Below, piece after piece: positions 16,173 to 24,055 of a DNA stretch of 64,000 nt. Under the pieces are notes generated by a model. It saw nothing but the letters and a program-made list of their open reading frames with translations. It did no database searches and was not told the origin of the DNA. The position numbers were made by a program, and so were the translations under genes. The stretch is taken from the NCBI RefSeq assembly GCF_016595245.1, contig NZ_JAENHM010000073.1, positions 318,365-382,364 on the forward strand. Reading direction: 5' to 3'. Source of the DNA: Azospirillum endophyticum. Lineage in GTDB: Bacteria > Pseudomonadota > Alphaproteobacteria > Azospirillales > Azospirillaceae. Within the stretch, counting starts at the first letter, position 1, and every line of letters starts with the position of its first letter.

Positions 16173-18167
16173 TTAAAGACGAGCTTTGACGGCGTCCACG
16201 ACCGCTTCGGCGGTGATGCCGAAGTGCTTGTACAGTTCCTGGTAGGGGGCCGATTCGCCGAAGCCGGCCATGCCGACGAAGGCGCCCTTGTCGCCCAGCC
16301 AGCGGTCCCAGCCCAGGCGGATCGCCGCCTCGACGCCGACGCGGACGCCGGTGCCGAGCACGGAAGCCTTGTAAGCGTCGTCCTGGCGCTCGAACAGTTC
16401 CCAACTCGGCATAGACACAACGGCGGTACCGATGCCCTGGGCCTGCAGGGCCTTGCGGGCCTCCATCGCCAGCGACACTTCCGAGCCGGTGGCGAGGATG
16501 GTCGCCTTGCGCCCGCCCTCGGCCTCGGCCAGGACGTAGGCGCCGCGGGCGCTGCGGTTCTCGGCCGTGTGCTCGGTGCGGAGCGTCGGCACGTTCTGGC
16601 GGGTCAGCGCCAGCACCGAGGGAGCGCCGGTGGCCTCGAGCGCGATCTGCCAGCATTCGGCGGTCTCGACCGCGTCGGCCGGGCGCAGGACCAGCAGGTT
16701 GGGAATGGCGCGGAGCGCGGCCAGATGCTCGACCGGCTGGTGGGTCGGGCCGTCCTCGCCGAGACCGATGGAATCATGGGTCATCACGAAGATGGTGCGC
16801 TGCTTCATCAGCGCGGCCAAACGGATCGACGGGCGGCAGTAGTCGGCGAACTGCATGAAGGTGCCGCCGTAGGGGATGATGCCGCCATGCAGCGTCATGC
16901 CGTTCATCAGCGTCGCCATGCCATGCTCGCGCACGCCGTAGCGGACGTAGCGGCCGGCGAACTCGCCCTTGCCCTTGATGTCGGCGGTGTTCTTGACCTT
17001 GGTGTTGTTCGACGGCGTCAGGTCGGCGGACCCGCCGATCAGCTCGTGGATCGCCGGGACCAGCATTTCCAGCGTGTTGCCGGAAGCGACGCGGGTGGCC
17101 CAGCTCGGCTTTTCGGCGCTGACCTTCTCCTTGAAGGCGACTATGGTGTCAGCCAGGGCCGAGGGCACGCCGCGGCCGAAGGCCTCGTCGAAGGCCTTGC
17201 CGGCGGCCTCGGTCAGGGTGGCGCGGCGGCCGCTCCAGTCGTCGTAGGCGCCGGCGCTGCGGGTCCCGGCGGCGCGCCAGGCGGACAGGACGTCGTCGGG
17301 AACGACGAAGGCCTCATGGGTCCAGCCGATGGCGGTGCGGGTCGCGGCGACCTCGTCGGCGCCCAGCGGCGAGCCGTGGCAGCCGTGGGTGTTGGCCTTG
17401 TTCGGCGCGCCCTTGCCGATGATGGTGCGGCAGGCGATCAGCGTCGGCTTGTCGGTGGAGGTGCGGGCCTGGGCGATGGCCTTCGATACCGCGTCGGTGT
17501 CGTGACCGTCGACGGCGATGGTGTTCCAGCCGTAGGAGCGGAAGCGCGCCTGGGTGTCGTCGGTGAAGCTGAGGTCGGTCGAGCCGTCGATGGAGATGTG
17601 GTTGTCGTCCCACAGCACGATCAGGCGGTTCAGCCCGAGATGGCCGGCCAGCGAGCAGGCCTCGTGGCTGACGCCCTCCATCAGGTCGCCGTCGGACGCG
17701 ATGACGTAGGTGTAATGGTCGATCAACTCGTCGCCGAAGCGGGCGTTGGTGACCCGCTCCGCCAGCGCCATGCCGACGGCGGTGGAGACGCCCTGGCCCA
17801 GCGGGCCGGTGGTCATCTCGATGCCGAGGCTGGGGTCGACCTCCGGGTGGCCCGGGGTCAGGCTGCCCATCTGGCGGAAGCGCTTGATCTCGTCGATGGT
17901 CATCCGCTCGTAGCCGGTCAGGTAGGCCAGCGAGTAGATCAGCATCGAGCCGTGGCCGGCCGACAGCACGAAGCGGTCGCGGTCGGGCCAGGACGGGTTC
18001 TTCGGATCGAACTTAAGGAACTGGGTGAACAGGACCGTGGCGACGTCGGCCATGCCCATCGGCATGCCGGGGTGGCCGGACTTCGCGGCCTCGACCGCGT
18101 CCATGGAGAGCGCGCGGATCGCGCTGGCCATCGTGTGGAGGGAGGGCTGGGCGGAGTCAGCGGACAT
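16173..18167 (-). CDS. tkt: transketolase
   Basis: 664 aa, the usual length. The thiamine diphosphate-binding motif appears as ASDGDLMEGVSHEA (about residues 155-168), preceded by TTGPLGQG. The central pyrimidine-binding domain has FMQFADYCRPSIRLAAL and DSIGLGEDGPTHQPVEHLA. It moves two-carbon ketol units between sugar phosphates in the pentose phosphate pathway or Calvin cycle. gap follows 73 bases downstream; rpiB at 51.6 kb acts in the same pathway. Confidence 0.97.
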   Translation of the reverse strand: MSADSAQPSLHTMASAIRALSMDAVEAAKSGHPGMPMGMADVATVLFTQFLKFDPKNPSWPDRDRFVLSAGHGSMLIYSLAYLTGYERMTIDEIKRFRQMGSLTPGHPEVDPSLGIEMTTGPLGQGVSTAVGMALAERVTNARFGDELIDHYTYVIASDGDLMEGVSHEACSLAGHLGLNRLIVLWDDNHISIDGSTDLSFTDDTQARFRSYGWNTIAVDGHDTDAVSKAIAQARTSTDKPTLIACRTIIGKGAPNKANTHGCHGSPLGADEVAATRTAIGWTHEAFVVPDDVLSAWRAAGTRSAGAYDDWSGRRATLTEAAGKAFDEAFGRGVPSALADTIVAFKEKVSAEKPSWATRVASGNTLEMLVPAIHELIGGSADLTPSNNTKVKNTADIKGKGEFAGRYVRYGVREHGMATLMNGMTLHGGIIPYGGTFMQFADYCRPSIRLAALMKQRTIFVMTHDSIGLGEDGPTHQPVEHLAALRAIPNLLVLRPADAVETAECWQIALEATGAPSVLALTRQNVPTLRTEHTAENRSARGAYVLAEAEGGRKATILATGSEVSLAMEARKALQAQGIGTAVVSMPSWELFERQDDAYKASVLGTGVRVGVEAAIRLGWDRWLGDKGAFVGMAGFGESAPYQELYKHFGITAEAVVDAVKARL

Positions 18168-18566
18168 CTGGCGTTTCCTGCGGGGTCGGACGCGGTTGCG
18201 GCGTCGGCAACGGTGGTTGCGCGGTCACCCCAAAAGGCGCCGCGAAACGGGCGCACCATGCAGAACCGCTGTGCGCAGGTCAACATGGGAATGGGGTAGC
18301 GAATGGTATGGCAGAGGCTCCTCTACCGGGAGGGAAGCCTGCCGTACAGCTTCGTTTCGTCACCAATGCATCCGCTGCGGCCTTCCGTCACGCCCAACTA
18401 TCCCGTATGGGCTTTCCGTGGAACAAACCGTCGTGGCGGTTGACGCGGTCGGTTCGCCGGGCCAACTCTAGGCGCTCCGAACGGCAGCGGCTCGGCTTGG
18501 CGGACAGCCGGTCCGGGTCAGGATGCCTGTCGAACATGACGTGCCCACAGGTCGAGGTTGACGTCC
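18168..18566. other. tkt / coiled-coil gene divergent intergenic region
   Basis: These 399 bases separate tkt from the plus-strand gene before zapA. No convincing gene is seen. The region should hold both promoters. GAGG at 18554 is the ribosome binding site that selects ATG 18567 for the next gene. Confidence 0.5.
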
Positions 18567-18791
18567 ATGGATTCCCTGAAAGCCGCGCTCGACCGTCTCG
18601 GCCGTGCCGTGGACCGGCTGGAACATGCCGCGACGGCCCGCGACGAGCGGGTCGTCCGGCGCGAGCAGGACTTGTCGCAGGCGCTGGAAACCGCCCGGGC
18701 GGATCGCGCGACCGCCCAGGCCACCGCGGAGGCGGTGTCCCAGCGTCTGGAGGTCGCCATCGCCCGACTGCAACAAGTGCTGGAGAGCTGA
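18567..18791 (+). CDS. small coiled-coil protein (DUF4164-like)
   Basis: 74 aa from ATG 18567, picked over an in-frame TTG 9 bases upstream because GAGG is well placed for the ATG. The whole protein is one amphipathic helix rich in Ala, Arg and Glu, with heptad spacing (LDRLGRAVDRLEHAA, LEVAIARLQQVLES). Such short coiled-coil proteins are regularly encoded just before zapA in alphaproteobacteria, and it is separated from zapA by only 4 bases. A role in cell division is inferred from position. Confidence 0.75.
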   Translation: MDSLKAALDRLGRAVDRLEHAATARDERVVRREQDLSQALETARADRATAQATAEAVSQRLEVAIARLQQVLES

Positions 18792-18795
18792 CGCC

Positions 18796-19104
18796 ATGGC
18801 CCAGGTCGACATCGAAGTGAACGGCCGCTTCTATCGGATGCTGTGCGAGGACGGGCAGGAGGCGCGGCTGCGCGAATTGGCAGCCTATGTCGACGACCGG
18901 CTGCACCGGCTGACCGGCGGCGGCCGCAGCGGGTCGGAAGCGCAGATGATGCTGATGACCTGCCTGGTGCTGGCCGACGAGCTGCAGGACGTGATGTCCG
19001 GCAAGGGCATCGCCCCCGCGGTGGACGAGGGCGCGGTGGTCGGTGAACTCGATCGTGTCGCAAAACGCATCGAAGAGGTTGCCGCGCGGCTCGAACGCGC
19101 CTAG
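18796..19104 (+). CDS. zapA: cell division protein ZapA
   Basis: 102 aa. It starts AQVDIEVNGRFYRMLCEDGQ and continues with LRELAAYVDDRLHRL, the ZapA globular head, then a C-terminal dimerising helix (VVGELDRVAKRIEEVAARLE). ZapA bundles FtsZ protofilaments at midcell. It lies 4 bases after the coiled-coil gene and just upstream of the 6S RNA candidate and formyl-THF cyclo-ligase gene, the conserved zapA-ssrS-fau order. Confidence 0.93.
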   Translation: MAQVDIEVNGRFYRMLCEDGQEARLRELAAYVDDRLHRLTGGGRSGSEAQMMLMTCLVLADELQDVMSGKGIAPAVDEGAVVGELDRVAKRIEEVAARLERA

Positions 19105-19114
19105 ATTGGTACAC

Positions 19115-19283
19115 GGAAGGACCGCTGCCTGGTTCGACAGGCTGCAATAATCCCCAGGGCCGATAACCTTGATCTCTAGGGAGCTGTCCCTGTCCGGCCC
19201 ATCGGGCCGGGTACACGGCGCCCACCTGCTCATGCAGGCCATGGAGGATAGGCACATGGCCACCGGCCGAGGCGGCGCCTTCC
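19115..19283 (+). ncRNA. ssrS: 6S RNA candidate
   Basis: The 237-base gap between zapA and the formyl-THF cyclo-ligase gene is where proteobacterial 6S RNA lies. The ends pair: GGAAGG (19115-19120) with CCTTCC (19278-19283) and GCTGCC (19124-19129) with GGCGGC (19271-19276). A strong apical hairpin CCGGCCC/GGGCCGG lies at about 19194-19210. The middle, with AACCTTGATCTCTAGGGAGC, looks like the open bubble that mimics an open promoter. CCCTTTT follows the 3' end. 6S RNA binds RNA polymerase with the main sigma factor and dampens transcription in stationary phase. Exact ends are approximate. Confidence 0.8.
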
Positions 19284-19341
19284 ACCCTTTTCCGGGGCCT
19301 CCCTCTTTTCGGGGCCGCTCCTCTCCCCTACGCAGTCCGCG

Positions 19342-19926
19342 ATGACCGATCCGCAAGCCAAGGACGCCGCCCGACGCGAGGCGCGCGCCCGGCGCGATGC
19401 CATCGCAGCCTCCGACCATCCCGCCGCCGCCGCCGCCGTGCGCGACCGCATCGCCGAACTGGCGCAGGACGGCCATCTGCCGCGCGGCGCCGCCGGGGGA
19501 TATTGGCCGCTCGCTTCGGAACTCGACGCGCGACCGGCCTTGCTCCATCTCAAGCGTCTCGGCCACTCGATCGGCCTGCCGGTGTCCGGGCCGCGCGGCA
19601 CCGCGCTGCTGTTCCGCGACTGGGCTCCGGAGGCGCCGATGGCGACCGGCCGCTACGGCATCCGGGAACCCGCGGAGGGACGCGCGGTGCTCCGGCCCTC
19701 GGTCCTGCTGGTGCCCCTGTTGGCCTTCGACCGCTCCGGCCATCGGCTGGGCTATGGCGCCGGCTATTACGACCGGACGCTGGATGCGTTGCGGGACGAC
19801 GGCGCGGTGATTGCGGTCGGCGTGGCCTTTGCGGCGCAGGAGATGCCGGCGGTGCCGGTGGACGCCCATGACGAGCGGCTGGACTGGATCCTGACGGAGC
19901 GCGAGACGCTCCGCATTCGTAAGTAG
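19342..19926 (+). CDS. 5-formyltetrahydrofolate cyclo-ligase
   Basis: 194 aa. The N-terminus has the conserved basic helix (DAARREARARRDAIAA), and the C-terminal half holds the ATP/folate signature GHRLGYGAGYYDRTLD. It converts 5-formyl-THF to 5,10-methenyl-THF with ATP. The gene is the E. coli ygfA/fau homologue and follows the 6S RNA candidate as in E. coli, where the two are cotranscribed. A strong terminator follows its stop codon. Confidence 0.95.
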   Translation: MTDPQAKDAARREARARRDAIAASDHPAAAAAVRDRIAELAQDGHLPRGAAGGYWPLASELDARPALLHLKRLGHSIGLPVSGPRGTALLFRDWAPEAPMATGRYGIREPAEGRAVLRPSVLLVPLLAFDRSGHRLGYGAGYYDRTLDALRDDGAVIAVGVAFAAQEMPAVPVDAHDERLDWILTERETLRIRK

Positions 19927-19973
19927 CCATAGCTCCGTCCGTTTAATATGAAACGCACGGAGCTATGGTTTTG
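19927..19973 (+). terminator. rho-independent terminator
   Basis: CCATAGCTCCGT (19927-19938) pairs fully with ACGGAGCTATGG (19957-19968). Inside, CGTTT/AAACG adds 5 more pairs around an AATATG loop, and TTTT follows. It begins directly after the cyclo-ligase stop codon. Confidence 0.9.
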
Positions 19974-20048
19974 TGTATGACGATCGGATTCACGCCTCAA
20001 ATCGATACCGATTTTACGCGATCCGATCCAATCGGGAAGGTTGGGGCG

Positions 20049-20873
20049 ATGCGGATTCTGTTCTTCGGCGATGTTGTGGGCCGGGCCGGGCGCGATGCGG
20101 TGCTGGCGCACATGCCGATGCTGCGCGAGAAGCTGGACCCCGACCTGACGGTGGTGAACGGCGAGAACTCGGCCGGCGGTTACGGGGTGACGGTCAAGAT
20201 CGCCGAGGAGTTCTTCGAGGCCGGCATCGACGTGGTGACGCTGGGCAACCACACCTGGGACCAGAAGGAACTGGTCGGCACCATCGAGCAGCAGCCGCGC
20301 ATCGTCCGCCCGGTGAATTATCCCGAAGGCACGCCCGGCCGCGGCTTCGTCCTGTTGCAGGCGCGCGGCGGGCGCAAGGTGCTGGTCGTCAACGTCCTGC
20401 TTCGCCTGTTCATGGAACCGATGGACGACCCCTTCGCCGCGGTCGACCGGGTGCTGAAGGCGCATCGGCTGGGACCGGGGGGCGTCGATGCCGTGCTGAT
20501 CGACATGCATGGCGAAGCGACCAGCGAGAAGATGATCATGGGCCATTTCTGCGACGGCCGCGCCTCGCTGGTGGTGGGCACCCACAGCCACGTGCCGACC
20601 GCCGACCACATGGTCCTGCCGAAGGGCACCGCCTATCAGTCCGATGCCGGCATGTGCGGCGATTACGACAGCGCCATCGGCATGAAGAAGGAAGTGGCGC
20701 TGGCCAAGATGGTGCGCAAGCTGCCGACCGAACGGCTCTCGCCGGCGGAAGGCGAGGGCACCGTCTGCGGCTGCTACGTCGAGACCGACGACCGCACGGG
20801 ACTGGCGGTCCGCATCGAGCCGTTGCGCATCGGCGGGCGGCTGAGCCAGACTTTGCCGGAACGGATGCAATAG
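20049..20873 (+). CDS. TIGR00282/YmdB-like metallophosphoesterase
   Basis: 274 aa from ATG 20049; the upstream in-frame extension lies in the terminator region. Metal-binding motifs run in order: FFGDVVGRAGRDA, NGENSAGGYG, TLGNHTWDQKE and VGTHSHVPTADH, all usual for the family. Members hydrolyse 2',3'-cyclic nucleotides, or affect them, and in Bacillus YmdB influences biofilm genes. The gene is regularly found near yebC and ruvCAB in alphaproteobacteria. The in vivo role here is not known. Confidence 0.9.
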   Translation: MRILFFGDVVGRAGRDAVLAHMPMLREKLDPDLTVVNGENSAGGYGVTVKIAEEFFEAGIDVVTLGNHTWDQKELVGTIEQQPRIVRPVNYPEGTPGRGFVLLQARGGRKVLVVNVLLRLFMEPMDDPFAAVDRVLKAHRLGPGGVDAVLIDMHGEATSEKMIMGHFCDGRASLVVGTHSHVPTADHMVLPKGTAYQSDAGMCGDYDSAIGMKKEVALAKMVRKLPTERLSPAEGEGTVCGCYVETDDRTGLAVRIEPLRIGGRLSQTLPERMQ

Positions 20874-20888
20874 CCGGAGCGCCGCGCC

Positions 20889-21368
20889 ATGGGCTTCCAT
20901 GCGAAGCATGATGAGGATTTCTACGCCTGGGCGATCGAGCAGGCGGCCCGCCTGCGCGAGGCCGCGGCGTCGGGAACCAACCTGCCGCTCGATTGGGAGA
21001 ATCTCGCCGAGGAAATCGAGAGCATGGGTGGGCGGGACCGTCGGGAGCTTCTCAGCCGGCTCATCCGGGTGATCGAACATCTGCTGAAACTCGAACTGTC
21101 GCCGGCCGAGGGGCCGCGCGAGGGGTGGAAGCGCTCGGTTCGCCAGCAGCGCCTGTCCCTGGCGCGGCTGCTCAAGGACAGTCCCAGCCTGAAGGCGCGC
21201 CTGAGCGAGGTTCTGCCGGATGCCTGGGCCGGAGGACGCGAGGAGGCGTTGATGGGGCTGGAGTGCGACGGGCTCTATGAGCAGGACCTTCCCCGCGACT
21301 GCCCTTATGACGTGGGGGAACTCCTCGACCCCGCATTCTGGCCGGCCAACGGGCACGGGCTGACGTGA
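20889..21368 (+). CDS. DUF29 domain protein
   Basis: 159 aa. It has the DUF29 pattern: DEDFYAWAIEQAARLREA at the N-terminus, then DWENLAEEIESMGGRDRREL, and SVRQQRLSLARLLKDSPSLK in the middle. Function of the family is unknown. It is helical, widespread and often present in many copies in cyanobacteria and some alphaproteobacteria. Here it is 15 bases after the phosphoesterase gene and appears to be an addition between that gene and yebC. Confidence 0.9.
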   Translation: MGFHAKHDEDFYAWAIEQAARLREAAASGTNLPLDWENLAEEIESMGGRDRRELLSRLIRVIEHLLKLELSPAEGPREGWKRSVRQQRLSLARLLKDSPSLKARLSEVLPDAWAGGREEALMGLECDGLYEQDLPRDCPYDVGELLDPAFWPANGHGLT

Positions 21369-21548
21369 CGGCGGCCCAGGGGCTCCGGTGGGGCTCCGGT
21401 CACGCCGCAATCTCGCCATATTGACTTTCTAATCCCGTGGGTGTCGTCTCCCGCGCCGAAGAGGTGCGGTGGGGCGGCAGACCTGTTACATGTGTCGTGC
21501 GCTCACCCCGCCCGATTGACCAATTCCGTTTCGAGGCTCGTTCGACCC

Positions 21549-22301
21549 ATGGCCGGTCATTCCCAGTTCAAGAACATCATGCACCGCAAGGGCGCGCAGG
21601 ACGCCAAGCGGTCCAAGATCTTCAACAAGCTCGCCCGCGAGATCACCGTGGCCGCCAAGAGCGGCTTGCCGGACCCGGCGGCCAACCCGCGCCTGCGCGC
21701 CGCCATCCTGGCCGGCCGAGCGCAGAACATGCCGCGCGACCGCATCGACCGCGCCATCAAGCAGGGCACGCCCGGCGGCGGCGACGACGCGAACTACGAA
21801 GAGGTGCGGTACGAGGGCTACGGCCCCGGCGGCGTCGCGCTGATCGTCGAGGCGCTGACCGACAACCGCAACCGCACCGCCGCGGAAGTGCGCTCCAGCT
21901 TCACCAAGTATGGCGGCAGCCTGGGCGAGACCAACTCGGTCAGCTTCATGTTCAGCCGCATCGGCGCGATCTACTACCCGGCCGCCGCGGCGGATGCCGA
22001 CGCCGTGTTCGAGGTCGCGCTGGAGGCCGGCGCCGACAATGTCGAATCCGACGAGAACGGCCACGAGGTCACCACCACGGTGGAGAATTTCGGTGTCGTC
22101 CGCGACGCGCTGGAGGCCAAGTTCGGCGGTGCGGAGAGCGCGCGCCTGACCTGGCGCCCGCTGAACACCGTCGCGCCTTCCGAGGACGCCGCGGCCAGCC
22201 TGCTGAAGCTGCTGGACGTGCTGGAAGACAACGACGACGTCCAGGTGGTCGAAGGCAACTTCGACATCTCCGAAGAGCTGATGCAGAAGCTGACCGCGTA
22301 A
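21549..22301 (+). CDS. YebC/PmpR family regulator
   Basis: 250 aa from ATG 21549, giving the invariant start AGHSQFKNIMHRKGAQDAKR. Further family blocks are NMPRDRIDRAIKQGTPGG, YEGYGPGGVALIVEALTDN and FGVVRDALEAKFG. YebC proteins act as DNA-binding regulators, and recent work links some of them to translation of proline-rich sequences. It lies just upstream of ruvCAB, its common place. Confidence 0.96.
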   Translation: MAGHSQFKNIMHRKGAQDAKRSKIFNKLAREITVAAKSGLPDPAANPRLRAAILAGRAQNMPRDRIDRAIKQGTPGGGDDANYEEVRYEGYGPGGVALIVEALTDNRNRTAAEVRSSFTKYGGSLGETNSVSFMFSRIGAIYYPAAAADADAVFEVALEAGADNVESDENGHEVTTTVENFGVVRDALEAKFGGAESARLTWRPLNTVAPSEDAAASLLKLLDVLEDNDDVQVVEGNFDISEELMQKLTA

Positions 22302-22337
22302 GTTCGACGCGGGTCTTGCAAGCGGAGAGCGGGTGTC

Positions 22338-23432
22338 GTGTTTGCGCGGGCAGGACGAACTGGGGCGGCGGTGCCTTCGCCGGTGCGGCTGCTGGGGATC
22401 GATCCCGGCCTGCGCCATACCGGCTGGGGCATCATCGACGTGGCGGGCAACCGCCTGAGCCACGTCGCCGACGGCGCGGTGCATTCCGACGAGTCCTGCC
22501 CGCTGGCCGAGCGGCTGGTGCAGCTCCACGACGCGCTGTCGGCGGTGGTGGAACGCTATCGCCCCGACGAGGCGGCGGTGGAGGAGACCTTCGTCAACAG
22601 CAACGCGGTCTCGACGCTCAAGCTGGGGCAGGCCCGCGCCGTGGCATTGCTGGTGCCGGCCCAGGCCGGGCTGGCGGTGGCGGAATACGCCAACAACATG
22701 GTCAAGAAGGCGGTCGTCGGCCAGGGCCGCGCCGAGAAGGCGCAGGTCCAGACGATGGTGCGCCTGCTGCTGCCCGGCTGCGAGATCGGCTCGCCGGATG
22801 CCGCCGACGCGCTGGCCGTGGCGATCTGCCACGCGCACCACCGCGCGAGCTGGACGATGTGGCGGCGGAATGCCGAAGCGCCGAGACAAACCCTCTCCCC
22901 CCCGGGGAGAGGGCAGGGTGAGGGGGATGCACAATGTTCCTCTCCCAAGACTCCACGCGGCGCTTCCCCCTCACCCCGACCCTCTCCCCGGGGGGGAGAG
23001 GGGGAGAGCCCCGGGCGAGTGGGGGACATGGCGCTAGTTGCGAAAACCAAGCCCACTGACTACATAACGGGACGGGCGCGCGACCTGCGGATGAACGCCA
23101 CGGATGTGGAAAAGATCGTCTGGCAGAAGCTGCGCAATGCCCAGCTCGGCGCGAAATTCCGGCGGCAGGAGCCGATCCTGGGCTTCGTCGCCGACTTCGT
23201 CGCCCACGACCATCGCCTGATCATCGAACTGGACGGCGGCCAGCATGCCGAGCAGCGCGCCGCCCATGACGAGCGGCGGGCGCGCATGCTGGAGCAGGCC
23301 GGCTTCCGCATCCTGCGCTTCTGGAACACAGATGTGATCGACAACCTTGACGGCGTGCTGGAGATCATCCGCGCGCGTCTCGAAGAGACTTCCATTCTTC
23401 GCAGCCAGCCCTCGGGCCGGGAGTTCCCATGA
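22338..23432 (+). CDS. ruvC: RuvC resolvase fused in frame to a DUF559 nuclease domain
   Basis: 364 aa with no stop between the two parts. Residues 16-175 are RuvC, the Holliday-junction endonuclease, with its acidic residues in LLGIDPG, AVEETFVNSNAV and SPDAADALAVAICHAHH. Residues 183-230 are a Pro/Gly/Arg linker translated from a palindromic repeat block. Residues 231-364 are a DUF559 (Vsr-like) domain with LGFVADFVAHDHR and LIIELDGGQH, the D...ExD nuclease core. RuvC alone is usually about 170 aa. The TGA overlaps the ruvA ATG (ATGA). The start is GTG 22338; GTG 22371 is also possible. Whether the product stays fused is unknown, because an internal ATG at 23028 could give free DUF559 protein. 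Confidence 0.85.
   Translation: MFARAGRTGAAVPSPVRLLGIDPGLRHTGWGIIDVAGNRLSHVADGAVHSDESCPLAERLVQLHDALSAVVERYRPDEAAVEETFVNSNAVSTLKLGQARAVALLVPAQAGLAVAEYANNMVKKAVVGQGRAEKAQVQTMVRLLLPGCEIGSPDAADALAVAICHAHHRASWTMWRRNAEAPRQTLSPPGRGQGEGDAQCSSPKTPRGASPSPRPSPRGGEGESPGRVGDMALVAKTKPTDYITGRARDLRMNATDVEKIVWQKLRNAQLGAKFRRQEPILGFVADFVAHDHRLIIELDGGQHAEQRAAHDERRARMLEQAGFRILRFWNTDVIDNLDGVLEIIRARLEETSILRSQPSGREFP
22891..23005. repeat. REPIN-like palindromic repeat block inside ruvC
   Basis: Two CCCTCTCCCC/GGGGAGAGGG palindromes (22891-22913 and 22979-23001) face each other. The inner arms GGTGAGGGGGA and TCCCCCTCACC form an outer hairpin. The layout matches the block at 57.9-58.1 kb. Here the repeat lacks stop codons in the ruvC frame and encodes the linker peptide. 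Confidence 0.8.
23028..23432 (+). other. DUF559 domain segment with possible internal start
   Basis: This marks the second half of the ruvC reading frame. ATG 23028 (ALVAKTKPTDYITGRARDLR) is where a free DUF559 protein of 134 aa would begin. GTGGGGGA just upstream is a weak ribosome binding site. The domain is a PD-(D/E)XK type related to very-short-patch repair nucleases; conserved are LRNAQLGAKFRRQEPILG and GFRILRFWNTDV. Free-standing DUF559 genes are common in such genomes. Confidence 0.7.
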
Positions 23433-24055
23433 TCGCCAAGCTGACCGGCATCGTCGATTCCACCGGCACCGACTGGGTCGTGCTCGACGTGAACGGCGTC
23501 GGTTACCTGCTGTCCTGCTCCAACCGCACGCTGTCGCGCCTGGCGGTGGGAGAACGGGCGTCGCTGGTGGTCGAGACCTTCATCCGCGAGGAACGCATCG
23601 TCCTGCACGGCTTCGGCGATCAGGCGGACCGGGAGTGGTTCAAGCTGCTGACCACCATCCAGGGCGTCGGCGCCCGGCTGGCGCTGTCGATCCTGGGTGT
23701 GCTCGATCCCGACCAGCTGACCCGCGCCATCGCGTCCCAGGACAAGACCGCGCTGGTGCGCGCCGACGGCGTCGGGCCGAAAGTGGCGGCGCGCATCCTG
23801 AACGAACTCAAGGACAAGGTCGGCAATCTGGCGCTCGGCCCCGCGGCGACAGCGGGCGCGCCGGCCGGCAAGGGTGCCCCCGCCGCCGTGCCGGGCGCCA
23901 CTCCGGCGCTGGCCGATGCGGTGTCGGCGCTGGTCAATCTCGGCTATGGCCGGTCGGAAGCCTTCGGCGCGGTCGTCGCCGCCGGGCGGGTGCTGGGCGA
24001 TGACGCCGGCGTGTCCGATCTGATCCGCCAGGGCCTCAAGGAACTGAGCCAATGA
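23429..24055 (+). CDS. ruvA: Holliday junction DNA helicase subunit RuvA
   Basis: 208 aa. It starts MIAKLTGIVDSTGTDWVVLD (OB-fold domain I). Helix-hairpin-helix motifs follow at about residues 70-130 (LLTTIQGVGARLALSIL, VRADGVGPKVAARILNELKD). A flexible Ala/Pro linker leads to the RuvB-binding domain III (ADAVSALVNLGYGRSEAFGA). It tetramerises on four-way junctions and loads RuvB. The start overlaps the ruvC-DUF559 stop by 4 bases, and ruvB overlaps its end by 4 bases. Confidence 0.96.
   Translation: MIAKLTGIVDSTGTDWVVLDVNGVGYLLSCSNRTLSRLAVGERASLVVETFIREERIVLHGFGDQADREWFKLLTTIQGVGARLALSILGVLDPDQLTRAIASQDKTALVRADGVGPKVAARILNELKDKVGNLALGPAATAGAPAGKGAPAAVPGATPALADAVSALVNLGYGRSEAFGAVVAAGRVLGDDAGVSDLIRQGLKELSQ

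Noticed and set aside
22302..22337. SOS box upstream of ruvC
   Set aside because: GTTCGACGCGGGTCT nearly fits the alphaproteobacterial GTTC-N7-GTTC site, but the second half is wrong and it lies at the end of yebC.
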